A DNA stretch of 64,000 nt from Prosthecobacter gellanilyticus (GTDB lineage: Bacteria > Verrucomicrobiota > Verrucomicrobiia > Verrucomicrobiales > Verrucomicrobiaceae). Shown here in pieces: positions 40,647 through 49,681 of this stretch. Position numbers and translations under genes: made by a program. A model generated the notes under the pieces. It was not told the DNA's origin, searched no databases, and saw nothing but the letters and a program-made list of their open reading frames with translations. Numbering within the stretch: position 1 is the stretch's first letter; each line of letters starts with the position of its first letter. The stretch covers positions 124,001 through 188,000 of the forward strand of contig NZ_BKAG01000008.1 of assembly GCF_007992435.1 (NCBI RefSeq), in the 5' to 3' direction.

Positions 40647-41690
40647 TCACCCCAAAACCCGGTGCGTCTCCCTCAGCAAACTCTCCGTCGTCTCCCAATC
40701 AATACAAGCATCGGTGATCGACTGGCCGCGTGTGAGCTGGTCCAGCGGCTGCGGGAATTTCTGGTTCCCGGCCACGAGATTGCTCTCCAGCATCGCGCCG
40801 ATGATCGCCTTCTGGCCGGCCACGCGCTGGCGCACGATCTCACGAAACACATCCGGCATGCGGCGGTGATCCTTCGCGCAGTTGCCATGGCTGGCGTCGA
40901 TCATGATCGCGGGCTTCAGCTTCGCGGCTTCCAGCGCATCGATGGTTTCCTGCACATCATCCGCGCCAAAGTTCGGGCCGTCCTCACCACCGCGCAGGAT
41001 GATATGGCAGTCCGGATTGCCGCTCGTCGTCACCGCAGAGGCCACGCCATCCTCACTCACACCGAGGAAGGTCTGCGGCTGCATCCCCGCCTTGATGGCG
41101 TTCACCGCAGGTGAGATATGCCCAAAGGTGCCGTTCTTGAAACCCAGCGGCATGGAAAGGCCGGAAGCCATTTGCCGGTGCGTTTGTGATTCCGTCGTGC
41201 GCGCGCCAATGGCGCTCCAGCTAATGAGATCCGCAATGTACTGCGGCGTGATCGGATCCAGCAGCTCCGTCGCCGTCGGCAAACCAAGGTCCAGCACATC
41301 ACGCAGGATCTTCCTCGCGAGTTTCAGGCCCGCCGGAATGTCACAGCTACCATCCAGCCGAGGATCCATGATCAAACCCTTCCAGCCCACTGTGGTGCGC
41401 GGCTTTTCAAAATACACACGCATCACGATGCACAGCCGGTCGCTGAGCTCTTTGGAAAGCGCGGCCAGCTTCCTCGCATACTCCAGGCCCGCTTCCGGAT
41501 CGTGGATCGAGCACGGCCCCAGCACCACCAGGAAGCGTGAATCACTGCCAAAGATGATCTCGCGGATCTCGCGGCGGGATTGCGCCATGAAGGCGGTCTG
41601 CGCCTCAGTGGGAGCGATTTCGGCCACCATCGAGCGCGGTGAAGGCAGCGCGACATTCGAGGCGATGTGGAGATTGGCAGTCTGACTCAT
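40647..41690 (-). CDS. 3-deoxy-7-phosphoheptulonate (DAHP) synthase, class I
   Basis: This 347-residue enzyme condenses phosphoenolpyruvate and erythrose 4-phosphate in the first step of the shikimate pathway. Family motifs are VVLGPCSIHDPEAGLEYA near 54-71, YFEKPRTTVGWKG, GARTTESQTHRQMASGLSMP and MIDASHGNCAKDH. It fits the AroF/G/H type; which feedback class cannot be read from sequence here. The bases just before the ATG are ACTACCTCCT, so there is no Shine-Dalgarno sequence. It is a single gene, not in an aromatic operon. Confidence 0.96.
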   Translation of the reverse strand: MSQTANLHIASNVALPSPRSMVAEIAPTEAQTAFMAQSRREIREIIFGSDSRFLVVLGPCSIHDPEAGLEYARKLAALSKELSDRLCIVMRVYFEKPRTTVGWKGLIMDPRLDGSCDIPAGLKLARKILRDVLDLGLPTATELLDPITPQYIADLISWSAIGARTTESQTHRQMASGLSMPLGFKNGTFGHISPAVNAIKAGMQPQTFLGVSEDGVASAVTTSGNPDCHIILRGGEDGPNFGADDVQETIDALEAAKLKPAIMIDASHGNCAKDHRRMPDVFREIVRQRVAGQKAIIGAMLESNLVAGNQKFPQPLDQLTRGQSITDACIDWETTESLLRETHRVLG

Positions 41691-41778
41691 AGGAGGTAGT
41701 ATAAACGCCTGTAGTCCTGGAAGAGCCGCGCTTCAACCGGCGGAAATCCTCGCTCTCTAGCATTCGCCATCGCGTTGA

Positions 41779-43872
41779 TCACCGCTTGTGAGGCTGCGCA
41801 GGCGCTGGCGGGCCGAAGATGAGCTTGTCATCCGGCCTGAAGATATCCAAGGCTCCCGAGTAGAAAGCAGAGCTTCCTCCAGGAAATGAAGCAGGTGCCT
41901 TGAAATGAAAGTAACCCCCTCCACGACTCAGCCCCGGCGCCATCATGCCGCGAAAGCTCACCGTCTGGGATTTTGTGCTTGTGTCCTCCCCCCCATCGAA
42001 AAGCTTGAAGCTTCCCGTGAAAAAGCCTGTGGCGGCATAGATATCGATTTTGAAGCTGCGAGGATCCGGCTTCGGAAACACCGCCCGGTCGTTAGGCAGG
42101 AGGTCAAAAGGAAGGTGATCAGCAACGATGAGATCCGCAAAGGCGCTGCCCCCATTTAACTGGATGAAGGCCTCCGTCCCCGGCAAGGTCGATGGCAGCA
42201 ACGGGCCTGTTTCCGGTCGGAAGTACAACTCACCGCTGACGTTCACCACCCATTCCTTCAGCGTTCCGGCCAGCCATCCTTTGCCTGGGACAGGGATTCG
42301 CAGCCAGTTCAGGATTCCACTCAAAACGGGCCGATCTTCACTGTACCAGGGAACGCCGACCATTTCCAGTTGTCCCAGCAGATTCTCACCGTCCTGCCTG
42401 AGTGGACTGTAAAAGACGACTGAGAAAGGCTGGCCGGACACCACTGGCATGGAGCCCGTTATTCCGCTGCCATCTGGAAGCATGCCAGCAACATCCACTC
42501 TTTGCAGCTTTTGCACGGGAACTGCGCTCATATATCCAGTGCCAACCGCATAACCATCCTCGGTCGGATCAACCGGCATGAGGGCGGTGATGCGTCCCAT
42601 GCCGCTAGGTCTGAGCACATCTGCTGAATCAGGTGCACGGGGAACCTCCAGGCCGCCGACCAGATTCCAGTCTTCAGCATGCTCTCCCAAAATCTCAGGA
42701 TGGGTGAATTCAACTTCAAAGGTGACATCGAGATAGGGACCGCCTGCGAAGCAATTCACGATGCAGACCAGACGCTTGAGCCCTGCCGGCGGCGCTAACG
42801 CCATTCGGCAGCGAAAAGCCTCGCCATCCCAGCGCAGGGTGCCTGCTAGCGGCCAGCGTCGATGTCCCAGCCGCAGCAAGCCTGAGAAAGTGCCTTGGGC
42901 GGAGGCCTGAAGCTCAATCATGCCCGCAGAAACTCCGCGCACAGGAATGTCGTTGGTAAAGCCCGTCACCTGGCCGGCCCACAGACCGGGAATGACGGCG
43001 ACTGCAGGCTTCTCAGGATCTTTGACAAAGATCCTGCTTTGAGAGGTGTCCATGACTCGTCCGTCCATATCCAGCAGCTTCCACTGTAGTTGATAGTTGC
43101 CAGCCTTGGTGGGCGTGCCGGAGAGCATTCCATCAGACGCCGTCACGCCTGGAGGCATCCCTGAGACCTCCAGCATCCCACCGTCCGTTTGCAAGGTAGC
43201 TTGCCCGATTTCCTCACCCACGTTGGCCTCAATGTCCCAAGGCGCATAGTGGAAGCTCGCCCGCGCGAAGGGCCTTGAGAAATCATACTCAAACACAAAG
43301 CTTCCCAGCAGGATTTCCTCACCACCCACGATGCCTATGCAGTCGACGTTTCCACGAAGCATGAAGTAAGAGAGAATGCGCAGACGGGATGTCTGCGTCC
43401 CTCTCGCCCACCAGCAATCTTTTAACACCTCTCGTTGGAACGGTGGTGACTGGCTCGTCCAATAAATGCGGTCCACCGGGCCCCAGAACGCAGGCTCCAT
43501 CGTCAGGGATGGACTGGAGATGGTGATCTGTTTGGCGTCCTGGCTCTCCAGGATCACCACCGGAGTCTTTGGGCTGAATCCTGAAACTCCATTCGGTCCG
43601 ATGACACGGGCTTGATAGTTCCCTGCATGCAGCGGGCGGCCCACACGAATCTCCAGACTGGACCCGCGCTGGCTTGGGATAACCTTGCCATCCTTCCACC
43701 ACTCGTAGCGGAGAGTTCCGTCGTCAGACGGATCATTCACCGTCAGCATGATTGGCTGGCCGACGGTTGTCACAAAATGTGCTGAATCGAGAGTCACCTC
43801 TGTTGCCATGGAGTTCAGCGAAGGCAGGATGGCCAGTGTGCAGAACCAAGATCTCAAAAGCCGCGCAAACAT
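41779..43872 (-). CDS. Exported Ig-like surface protein, unknown function
   Basis: A 697-residue protein with a signal peptide (MFARLLRSWFCTLAILPSL). An N-terminal Ig-like region (TVGQPIMLTVNDPSDDGTLR) is followed by a putative-Ig/He_PIG segment (MPPGVTASDGMLSGTPTKAG). The C-terminal part (about 350-690) shares motifs with the neighbour at 45047-48508: GSFKLFDGGE against GTFKLSDAGR, then GMM/GMI and GYF. This indicates a common surface module. An in-frame start at 44025 is rejected because it precedes the signal peptide by 51 unlikely residues. It is divergent from the alpha/beta hydrolase gene. Confidence 0.85.
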   Translation of the reverse strand: MFARLLRSWFCTLAILPSLNSMATEVTLDSAHFVTTVGQPIMLTVNDPSDDGTLRYEWWKDGKVIPSQRGSSLEIRVGRPLHAGNYQARVIGPNGVSGFSPKTPVVILESQDAKQITISSPSLTMEPAFWGPVDRIYWTSQSPPFQREVLKDCWWARGTQTSRLRILSYFMLRGNVDCIGIVGGEEILLGSFVFEYDFSRPFARASFHYAPWDIEANVGEEIGQATLQTDGGMLEVSGMPPGVTASDGMLSGTPTKAGNYQLQWKLLDMDGRVMDTSQSRIFVKDPEKPAVAVIPGLWAGQVTGFTNDIPVRGVSAGMIELQASAQGTFSGLLRLGHRRWPLAGTLRWDGEAFRCRMALAPPAGLKRLVCIVNCFAGGPYLDVTFEVEFTHPEILGEHAEDWNLVGGLEVPRAPDSADVLRPSGMGRITALMPVDPTEDGYAVGTGYMSAVPVQKLQRVDVAGMLPDGSGITGSMPVVSGQPFSVVFYSPLRQDGENLLGQLEMVGVPWYSEDRPVLSGILNWLRIPVPGKGWLAGTLKEWVVNVSGELYFRPETGPLLPSTLPGTEAFIQLNGGSAFADLIVADHLPFDLLPNDRAVFPKPDPRSFKIDIYAATGFFTGSFKLFDGGEDTSTKSQTVSFRGMMAPGLSRGGGYFHFKAPASFPGGSSAFYSGALDIFRPDDKLIFGPPAPAQPHKR

Positions 43873-44088
43873 AAAGGGTGTCAGAGCATGACTGCATGAA
43901 TTTGGCAGACCGCTGGAAACCAAGCTACTCAATCTGCGGCCCTGTCTGCAAGACCTATGACAAGGGGTGTAAAAAAGATTGTCGCTCCAGTCTTGTGACG
44001 GCTCATGATCGTCCGTTATCTGCAATCATGGATTTCAGAGGCAGCCGCATTGAGCACCTGCCTCCCGGTCTCTGTCACACCCGCCTTG

Positions 44089-44916
44089 ATGTCCCTCCGC
44101 CGCATTCTCCGAGTGATCTTCCTCCTGCTTCTCATCCCGGTGCTCCTGCTGCTCGGATGCCAGTCCCGTCTCATCTACTATCCGCAGCCTAACCACGAAG
44201 GCTTGCACAAGACCCTGGCAAAGCAGAAGGGCCAGCCCGTGGAGTATCAGACACCGCAGGGCAGGCAGGTGGCCTTCTACATCCCGCCTCGCAGCGGCGC
44301 TCCGGGCACGCCAGACACCATCTGGTTATGCTTCGCGGGCAATGGCTCTCTTGCGCTGCACTGGCTGAGCCTGCTGCGCGAGTGGGATCCTTCCTTCGGC
44401 TACCTCCTCGTGGACTACCCCGGTTATGGCGACTGCCAGGGCAAGCCCAGTCCTGCCACGATTCGTGAATCGTCCAAAGCGGCTGTCACGGCCCTCGCCG
44501 CGCATTTAAAGCTCACTCCGCAGGATCTGCAGCCTCGGCTCGCCGTTCTCGCTCACTCCATCGGCTGTGCCGCGGGGCTCATGGCAGCGGAGGATCAGCA
44601 GGTGAAGCGCATTGTGCTCGTGGCTCCCTTCACCACCATGACGGAGATGGGCCGGCGCGTTCTCGGCTGGCCGCTGTGCTATTTAAACATTCATCGGTTT
44701 GACAACCGCAAGCACCTCGCTGCCGTGGTAAAACAAGGCGCCAAAGTGGTGATCTTCCACGGCACCGCAGATGAGATCATTCCTGTCTCAATGAGCCGTG
44801 AACTGGCAGCCGCGCATCCTGAGTCCGTCACGCTGCATGAGGAGTTAGGCCAGGACCATAACTTCATCCTTGGCAACTGCTCCACCCGCATTGGTGAGGC
44901 GATGATGAAGCGATAA
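44089..44916 (+). CDS. Alpha/beta hydrolase lipoprotein
   Basis: A 275-residue protein with an N-terminal lipoprotein signal (RVIFLLLLIPVLLLLGC; lipobox LLGC). The hydrolase core has LAHSIGCAAG carrying the nucleophilic Ser, HGTADEIIPV with the Asp, and GQDHNFIL with the His. It probably sits in a membrane facing the periplasm. Its substrate is unknown. The start at 44089 gives a compact n-region (MSLRRILR); upstream in-frame starts are not used. Confidence 0.88.
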   Translation: MSLRRILRVIFLLLLIPVLLLLGCQSRLIYYPQPNHEGLHKTLAKQKGQPVEYQTPQGRQVAFYIPPRSGAPGTPDTIWLCFAGNGSLALHWLSLLREWDPSFGYLLVDYPGYGDCQGKPSPATIRESSKAAVTALAAHLKLTPQDLQPRLAVLAHSIGCAAGLMAAEDQQVKRIVLVAPFTTMTEMGRRVLGWPLCYLNIHRFDNRKHLAAVVKQGAKVVIFHGTADEIIPVSMSRELAAAHPESVTLHEELGQDHNFILGNCSTRIGEAMMKR

Positions 44917-45046
44917 AACGGCGCTTTAGAAAAAAGGATGAATCCAGTTTCCATCCCGCTGCGGATAACACCCCGCATGCAGAAGGCTGGGTTCGGATGC
45001 TCCCGCAGAGGTCGGCTTTCTCATTGGAACCCCGACCCTATCTGCC

Positions 45047-48000
45047 ATGAACATTCACCAACACCTCTTTGTTAGTCCTGCCGGAAGATCATCCTCAGCA
45101 CGGAAGTGGCGAGCGTCCTCTTCCTGGTCCTGGCATGCCGCAGCATTGCTTTTGCTGGCGCTCACACAGATCACCATCGCGCAGGTTGCGCCGACACCGA
45201 TCTATGTTTTGACGGATACCGGCGCTCTCGCCACCGCCACTCTGAGCGCGCCAGGAACCACCAGCACACCTATCGCCATCACTGGCATCGCCGCCGGAGA
45301 GACCTTGGTGGGCATTGATGTTCGTCCGCAAAACTCAGCGCTGTATGGTGTCGGTGTGGACCCGGTCGCGGAGACCGTGCAGATCTACCACATCACTCCT
45401 CAGACAGGTGCTGCTGTCGCTGTCGGCACGCCGTTTTTCTACACCCTCGTGGATGGTGTCACGAAGGTGGATCTTCCGCCTGCAGGCTGGGACATTGACT
45501 TCAATCCAGCCGTGGACCGCCTGCGCCTGGTGGCGGGATCTTTGAATCTGCGTGCCAACCCCAACAATGGCACCCCTGTCGACGGCAACGCGGGGATGCC
45601 CGGTAATAATGCGGACGGCTCTTTCAATGGCTTCTCCACCGTGGCCAGTGCCACGGCTTACACGAACAACCAGCCTAACAATGGCAACATCACCACGCAG
45701 TACACGCTGGATGCCGCCACCAATGCCCTCTACATTCAGAATCCGCCTAACAATGGCACTCTGACCAATCAACTGATCATCACAGTGGCTGGCTCGCCCC
45801 TGGACTTCACCTCGGTCAGCGGTTTTGACATCGAACCCGGTGTGAATGCAGCAGGGTCTGCCATGGCCGTCAGCTCGGGAGTGGGCTATGCGGTGCTGAC
45901 AGCGGCCTCCACCTCGAATCTGTATCAGATCGATCTCACCACCGGCGCGGCCACCGTGATCGCGAACTTCGCCCCGCGCAGTTTTACCATCCGCCATCGC
46001 CTGCCCGTGAGCATCGCTCTGAATGACACCGGCACTTCTCTCGTGCGCTTTTCTCCGCTGAACCCCAGCACCACCACTAGCGTGGCTCTCAGCGGCATCA
46101 CCTCGGGCGAGGTCATCGTGGGTGTCGACATGCGCCCGGCCACCGGTCAGTTTTACGCCCTCGGCATTGATACCACGCTGAACACAGGTTCGCTCTACCT
46201 GCTGGACCCTCAGACAGGTGCTCTGGCCACGGTGGGTGTTGCGGGCCAGGTCGCATTTGTCGATGCCATGGGCATGGCCGTGCCTCTGCCGCCCGCCAGC
46301 GTGGGTTATGACATTGATTTCAATCCCACGGTGGATCGTGTGCGTGTCGTCTCTGGCAGTGGGCTGAACTTCCGCGTCCGTCCTGATACAGGGGCCGCTG
46401 TGGATGGCAATGCAGTCACCGGAGGCACAAACACGGATGGCTCCATCAATGGCCCGACCACAGGCGTGAACGGCACGGCCTACACCAACAGCTTTGGTGG
46501 AGCCACGGCCACCACTCAGTACACTCTGGATGCCGTCACAAACTCTCTCTACATCCAGAACCCGCCTAACAATGGCACTCAGACCAATGGCCTGCCGGTG
46601 ACCCTGGCTGGTTCCACTCTTGATTTCGCATCGCCGGTCGGGTTTGACATCCTCGGCTCCGTGACCGTGGCCACCAGCAATATTGCCGCCACGGGCGATG
46701 GCTTCTTCGTCACCAGCGTGGGTGCGACAGGTGGTGTCTATCGCATCAATCTGGCCACCGGTGCCGCGACACTCCTCGGCACCCCTGGTGTGAACCTTTC
46801 CAGTTTCAGCATCATCTCTATGCCCACCGTTGCCACAGTGACCACACCGACGGTGGCCAATCTGACCCCCACCTCGGCCGTCCTGGGCGGCACTGTGTCA
46901 GATGATGGCGGCAGCGCCGTCACTCAGCGTGGCATCGTGCTCGCACTGACGAGTGCCAGTCCGACACCTTCGCTCGGCGGCACGGGAGTGACGAATCTTC
47001 CGGCTGGAGGCACCGCCAGCACGTTCACCGTGGGAGCCCCAGGCCTCACCACCAGCGCCAGCTACAGCTTCCGTGCCTATGTCACCAATGCGCTGGGCAC
47101 GACCTACTCGGCCGTGCGCACCTTCACGCCGCCCATCCTGGCCCAGCCTGTCTTCCCGACCACCATCGTCAGCCAGGACTACATGGTCACTTTGAACTTT
47201 GCCCCTGGCACCACCTTCACCTCCAGCCTCCTGCCTGCGGGCCTGAAGCTGGATGCCAAGACCGGTGTCATCAAAGGCCGTCCTGCCACGCCAGGCTCCT
47301 ATGTGTTCACCATCACGGCGAAGGGGGCTGGCGGTGCGACCATCACGTATTCAAACACCCTCATCGTGCAGGCTCTGCCGCGCAGCGCCGTGGGTGCCTT
47401 CATCGGCCTTGTTCTTCCTGATGTGAATCTGAATGGCAATGCCGGCGGCCGCATCGATCTCACCACTACGAACAAAGGCAGCTACACCCTCAAGCTGACC
47501 CAGCGCACGAAAAGCTACAGCTCACCTGCTAACAGCTTCCTGACGACTTCTGTGGGTGCCAATCCCACCCTCACAGTCACCTTTACCGGCGGCATCACGG
47601 TGAACCTCACTCTCTTCCCCAATGACACCGTGACGGGCACCCTGACGGTGGGAGCTGACTCTGTCGCCATCTCAGGCTGGCGCAAAATTTACGACAAGGT
47701 TTTCTATCCGGCGAATCCGGAGATGGGCTACTACTCCGTCAGCATGAAGCGCACGCCGGTGAATGCGGGGAATGTGATCGTGCCTCAGGGCAGCGGCTTT
47801 GCTTCCGTCCTCATCGGAGAGGATGGCAGCGCCACCTTCGCCGGCCAGTCAGCGGATGGCATGCCGCTGACCAGCGGCGGATTCATGGGACCCAATGGCG
47901 AGATCCTCGTCCATGCGCAGACGTATACGAAGCTCGGCGCTGTCCTCGGCATCCTTGGCCAAACGAACGACCCCGGTGACAACTACGCAGAGAACACCAT

Positions 48001-48508
48001 CACTGGCAGCCTCTACCTAACCAAACCTGCGACCACGGGACGCACCTACCCTGCCGCGCTGAACGTGCTCGAACTGGAGACGGCAGGGAAATATCTGGCC
48101 TATGCTGCCAAGGGCGCCATCGTGCTCGGCCTGCCCTCCACGGAAGATCCCTCCACGCTGGACTTCTATGATGGCGGCATCTCCCTCGCTGCCATCAATC
48201 CTGATCTGGTGGATTCCGTCACCCTGGCCATTCCATCGTTGAAGGTGGGCGTGCCGGTCGCGGGCAGCCTGCAGAATCCAGGTCGTGTGGCCCTAACCAT
48301 CAATGCTGCCACGGGAAGTGTGACTGGCACGTTCAAGCTCAGTGATGCCGGTCGTAACGCCATCTATAAATTCCAGGGCATGATCATCCGCCGAGCGGAT
48401 GGCAGTACCACGGCCAACGGTTACTTCCTCCTGCCGCAGATCCCGGTGGGCGCTGAGACAGCGGCTAATTCGCCGATCCTGTCCGGCAGCGTCGATTTGG
48501 TTCCCTGA
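45047..48508 (+). CDS. Giant DUF4394-repeat surface protein
   Basis: A 1153-residue exported protein. After a long basic N-terminus and hydrophobic segment (HAAALLLLALTQITIAQ) there are two tandem DUF4394 units. Each has the run TPIAITGIAAGETLVGID or similar, VDRLRLV/VDRVRVV and IQNPPNNGT, and starts near residues 50 and 320. A fibronectin-like region (PTSAVLGGTVSDDGGSAVTQ) and an He_PIG-type Ig region (AGLKLDAKTGVIKGRPATPG) follow. The final ~350 residues share motifs with the protein at 41779-43872. No catalytic motif is evident. It is followed by a strong terminator hairpin, so it is transcribed alone. Confidence 0.88.
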   Translation: MNIHQHLFVSPAGRSSSARKWRASSSWSWHAAALLLLALTQITIAQVAPTPIYVLTDTGALATATLSAPGTTSTPIAITGIAAGETLVGIDVRPQNSALYGVGVDPVAETVQIYHITPQTGAAVAVGTPFFYTLVDGVTKVDLPPAGWDIDFNPAVDRLRLVAGSLNLRANPNNGTPVDGNAGMPGNNADGSFNGFSTVASATAYTNNQPNNGNITTQYTLDAATNALYIQNPPNNGTLTNQLIITVAGSPLDFTSVSGFDIEPGVNAAGSAMAVSSGVGYAVLTAASTSNLYQIDLTTGAATVIANFAPRSFTIRHRLPVSIALNDTGTSLVRFSPLNPSTTTSVALSGITSGEVIVGVDMRPATGQFYALGIDTTLNTGSLYLLDPQTGALATVGVAGQVAFVDAMGMAVPLPPASVGYDIDFNPTVDRVRVVSGSGLNFRVRPDTGAAVDGNAVTGGTNTDGSINGPTTGVNGTAYTNSFGGATATTQYTLDAVTNSLYIQNPPNNGTQTNGLPVTLAGSTLDFASPVGFDILGSVTVATSNIAATGDGFFVTSVGATGGVYRINLATGAATLLGTPGVNLSSFSIISMPTVATVTTPTVANLTPTSAVLGGTVSDDGGSAVTQRGIVLALTSASPTPSLGGTGVTNLPAGGTASTFTVGAPGLTTSASYSFRAYVTNALGTTYSAVRTFTPPILAQPVFPTTIVSQDYMVTLNFAPGTTFTSSLLPAGLKLDAKTGVIKGRPATPGSYVFTITAKGAGGATITYSNTLIVQALPRSAVGAFIGLVLPDVNLNGNAGGRIDLTTTNKGSYTLKLTQRTKSYSSPANSFLTTSVGANPTLTVTFTGGITVNLTLFPNDTVTGTLTVGADSVAISGWRKIYDKVFYPANPEMGYYSVSMKRTPVNAGNVIVPQGSGFASVLIGEDGSATFAGQSADGMPLTSGGFMGPNGEILVHAQTYTKLGAVLGILGQTNDPGDNYAENTITGSLYLTKPATTGRTYPAALNVLELETAGKYLAYAAKGAIVLGLPSTEDPSTLDFYDGGISLAAINPDLVDSVTLAIPSLKVGVPVAGSLQNPGRVALTINAATGSVTGTFKLSDAGRNAIYKFQGMIIRRADGSTTANGYFLLPQIPVGAETAANSPILSGSVDLVP

Positions 48509-48527
48509 TGCATTTCAGGAACCACAG

Positions 48528-48580
48528 CCGCCTCCCTTTGCTACGCCGTGAGGTAGCAGGGGAGGCGGTCTTGTTTGTTT
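48528..48580 (+). terminator. Rho-independent terminator
   Basis: The stem CCGCCTCCC...GGGGAGGCGG with an inner GCTAC/GTAGC pair is followed by TCTTGTTTGTTT. It begins 20 bases after the stop of the DUF4394 gene. Confidence 0.88.
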
Positions 48581-48626
48581 TGGGAAGAGCCTTTGCAAAC
48601 AAGAGGCTCCCGCTATCCTGCGAGCA

Positions 48627-49385
48627 ATGATGATTTCACGCCTTCTCTGCCTCCTGCTCCTTTCCGCCGTCACGGCCAGCGCGGCTGTCTCCCTCAGCCA
48701 GGCCCAGCTCTCACGGGTGGGCCAGCGCATCTGGCAAAACGAATGTGCCGGCACCATCTCCGGCCTCACCAGCTGGAATTCCGGTGAAGATTTCGCCTCT
48801 CTCGGCATCGGTCACTTCATCTGGTATCCCGCCGGAAAGCGCGGCCCTTTTGAAGAGAGCTTTCCACCCCTGGCCGCCTTCCTCGAGTCCCGTGGTGTCA
48901 AAGTCCCGGCCTACACCAAAGGCCCATGCCCCTGGAACACCAAGTCCGCTTTCGAGGCTGACAAAGGTGGTGCCCGCCAGAAAGAACTGCGCACCCTCCT
49001 CTCCCAGACCGTCTCCTTGCAGACCGAGTTCATCATGGTGCGTCTCCAGCGCGCTCTCCCGAAGATGCTCGCCGAGACCAAGCTGAAAAAGCGCGTGCAG
49101 GCAAACTTCGACGGCCTCTCCGCCACCCCCGAGGGCGCCTTCTGCCTCATCGACTACGTGAATTTCAAAGGTGAAGGCACCGCCAAGACCGAGCGCTACG
49201 CCGGGCAGGGCTGGGGCCTCCTCCAGGTCCTGGAGGGCATGGCCTCTCCCACCCCTGCGGCCTTCGGATCCTCTGCCAAGGCCGTCCTCAGCCGCCGAGT
49301 GCAAAATGCCCCGCCTGCCCGCAAAGAGCAGCGCTGGCTCTCCGGCTGGCACAACCGCTGCGACGGCTACCTGCGCCGCCTTTGA
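48627..49385 (+). CDS. Exported lysozyme-like protein, unknown function
   Basis: A 252-residue protein with a signal peptide (MMISRLLCLLLLSAVTASA). The N-terminal region has NECAGTISGLTSWNSGEDF followed by LGIGHFIWYPAG. A Glu followed by a T/S-rich turn and GIGH recalls the active-site layout of phage-type lysozymes, so a role on peptidoglycan is plausible. That is inference only. Conserved helical segments follow (LRTLLSQTVSLQTEFIMVRL). It is transcribed alone between two repeats or terminators. Confidence 0.78.
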   Translation: MMISRLLCLLLLSAVTASAAVSLSQAQLSRVGQRIWQNECAGTISGLTSWNSGEDFASLGIGHFIWYPAGKRGPFEESFPPLAAFLESRGVKVPAYTKGPCPWNTKSAFEADKGGARQKELRTLLSQTVSLQTEFIMVRLQRALPKMLAETKLKKRVQANFDGLSATPEGAFCLIDYVNFKGEGTAKTERYAGQGWGLLQVLEGMASPTPAAFGSSAKAVLSRRVQNAPPARKEQRWLSGWHNRCDGYLRRL

Positions 49386-49405
49386 TCTGCGTTCGGGGCC
49401 AAGGT

Positions 49406-49472
49406 CACAGGATTCACAAGATTGGAACCTCTGTTTCCCAATCCTGGAATCCTGAAATCTTGTGAATCCTGT
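49406..49472. repeat. Inverted repeat, CAGGATTCACAAGATT family, copy 1
   Basis: CACAGGATTCACAAGATT and AATCTTGTGAATCCTGT flank about 32 bases that include further AATCCTGGAATCCTGA copies. Related arms lie at 61676-61732. It lies between the lysozyme-like gene and rpoA. Confidence 0.85.
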
Positions 49473-49537
49473 CAAAAATAGCCTGTTTCCGCGGCAATAG
49501 TTAAGCCCTGCTAACCAAAGGCAGGTCAAAAACCCGC

Positions 49538-49565
49538 TTGCACACTGGGCAGTCGCCCCCATACT
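49538..49565 (+). promoter_or_regulatory. Possible rpoA promoter
   Basis: TTGCAC and CATACT are separated by 17 bases, about 115 bases before the rpoA ATG. The match to sigma-70 consensus is modest and rests mainly on spacing. Confidence 0.25.
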
Positions 49566-49620
49566 CCCGCCCCTCGCGAGCCAGACCCCCTGTTACAACT
49601 CGCCGTTGGTTTCCAGATCC

Positions 49621-49679
49621 ACCCCACTCGTGGGGTATGGATGGCTCGTCTGGAGGTAACCCGGCACTACATACCCCAC
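49621..49679 (+). promoter_or_regulatory. rpoA leader with mutually exclusive hairpins
   Basis: GTGGGGTAT (49630-49638) can pair with ACCCCAC (49621-49627, 7 bp) or with ATACCCCAC (49671-49679, 9 bp), the latter ending two bases before the rpoA ATG. A GGAGGT at 49652-49657 lies in the loop of the second structure. These could be an autoregulatory leader. Confidence 0.5.
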
Positions 49680-49681
49680 AC

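Noticed and set aside
41691-41703. AGGAGGT on the plus strand before an unseen gene
   Set aside because: It is the complement of the DAHP synthase leader and no plus-strand start codon or open frame follows at a suitable distance.
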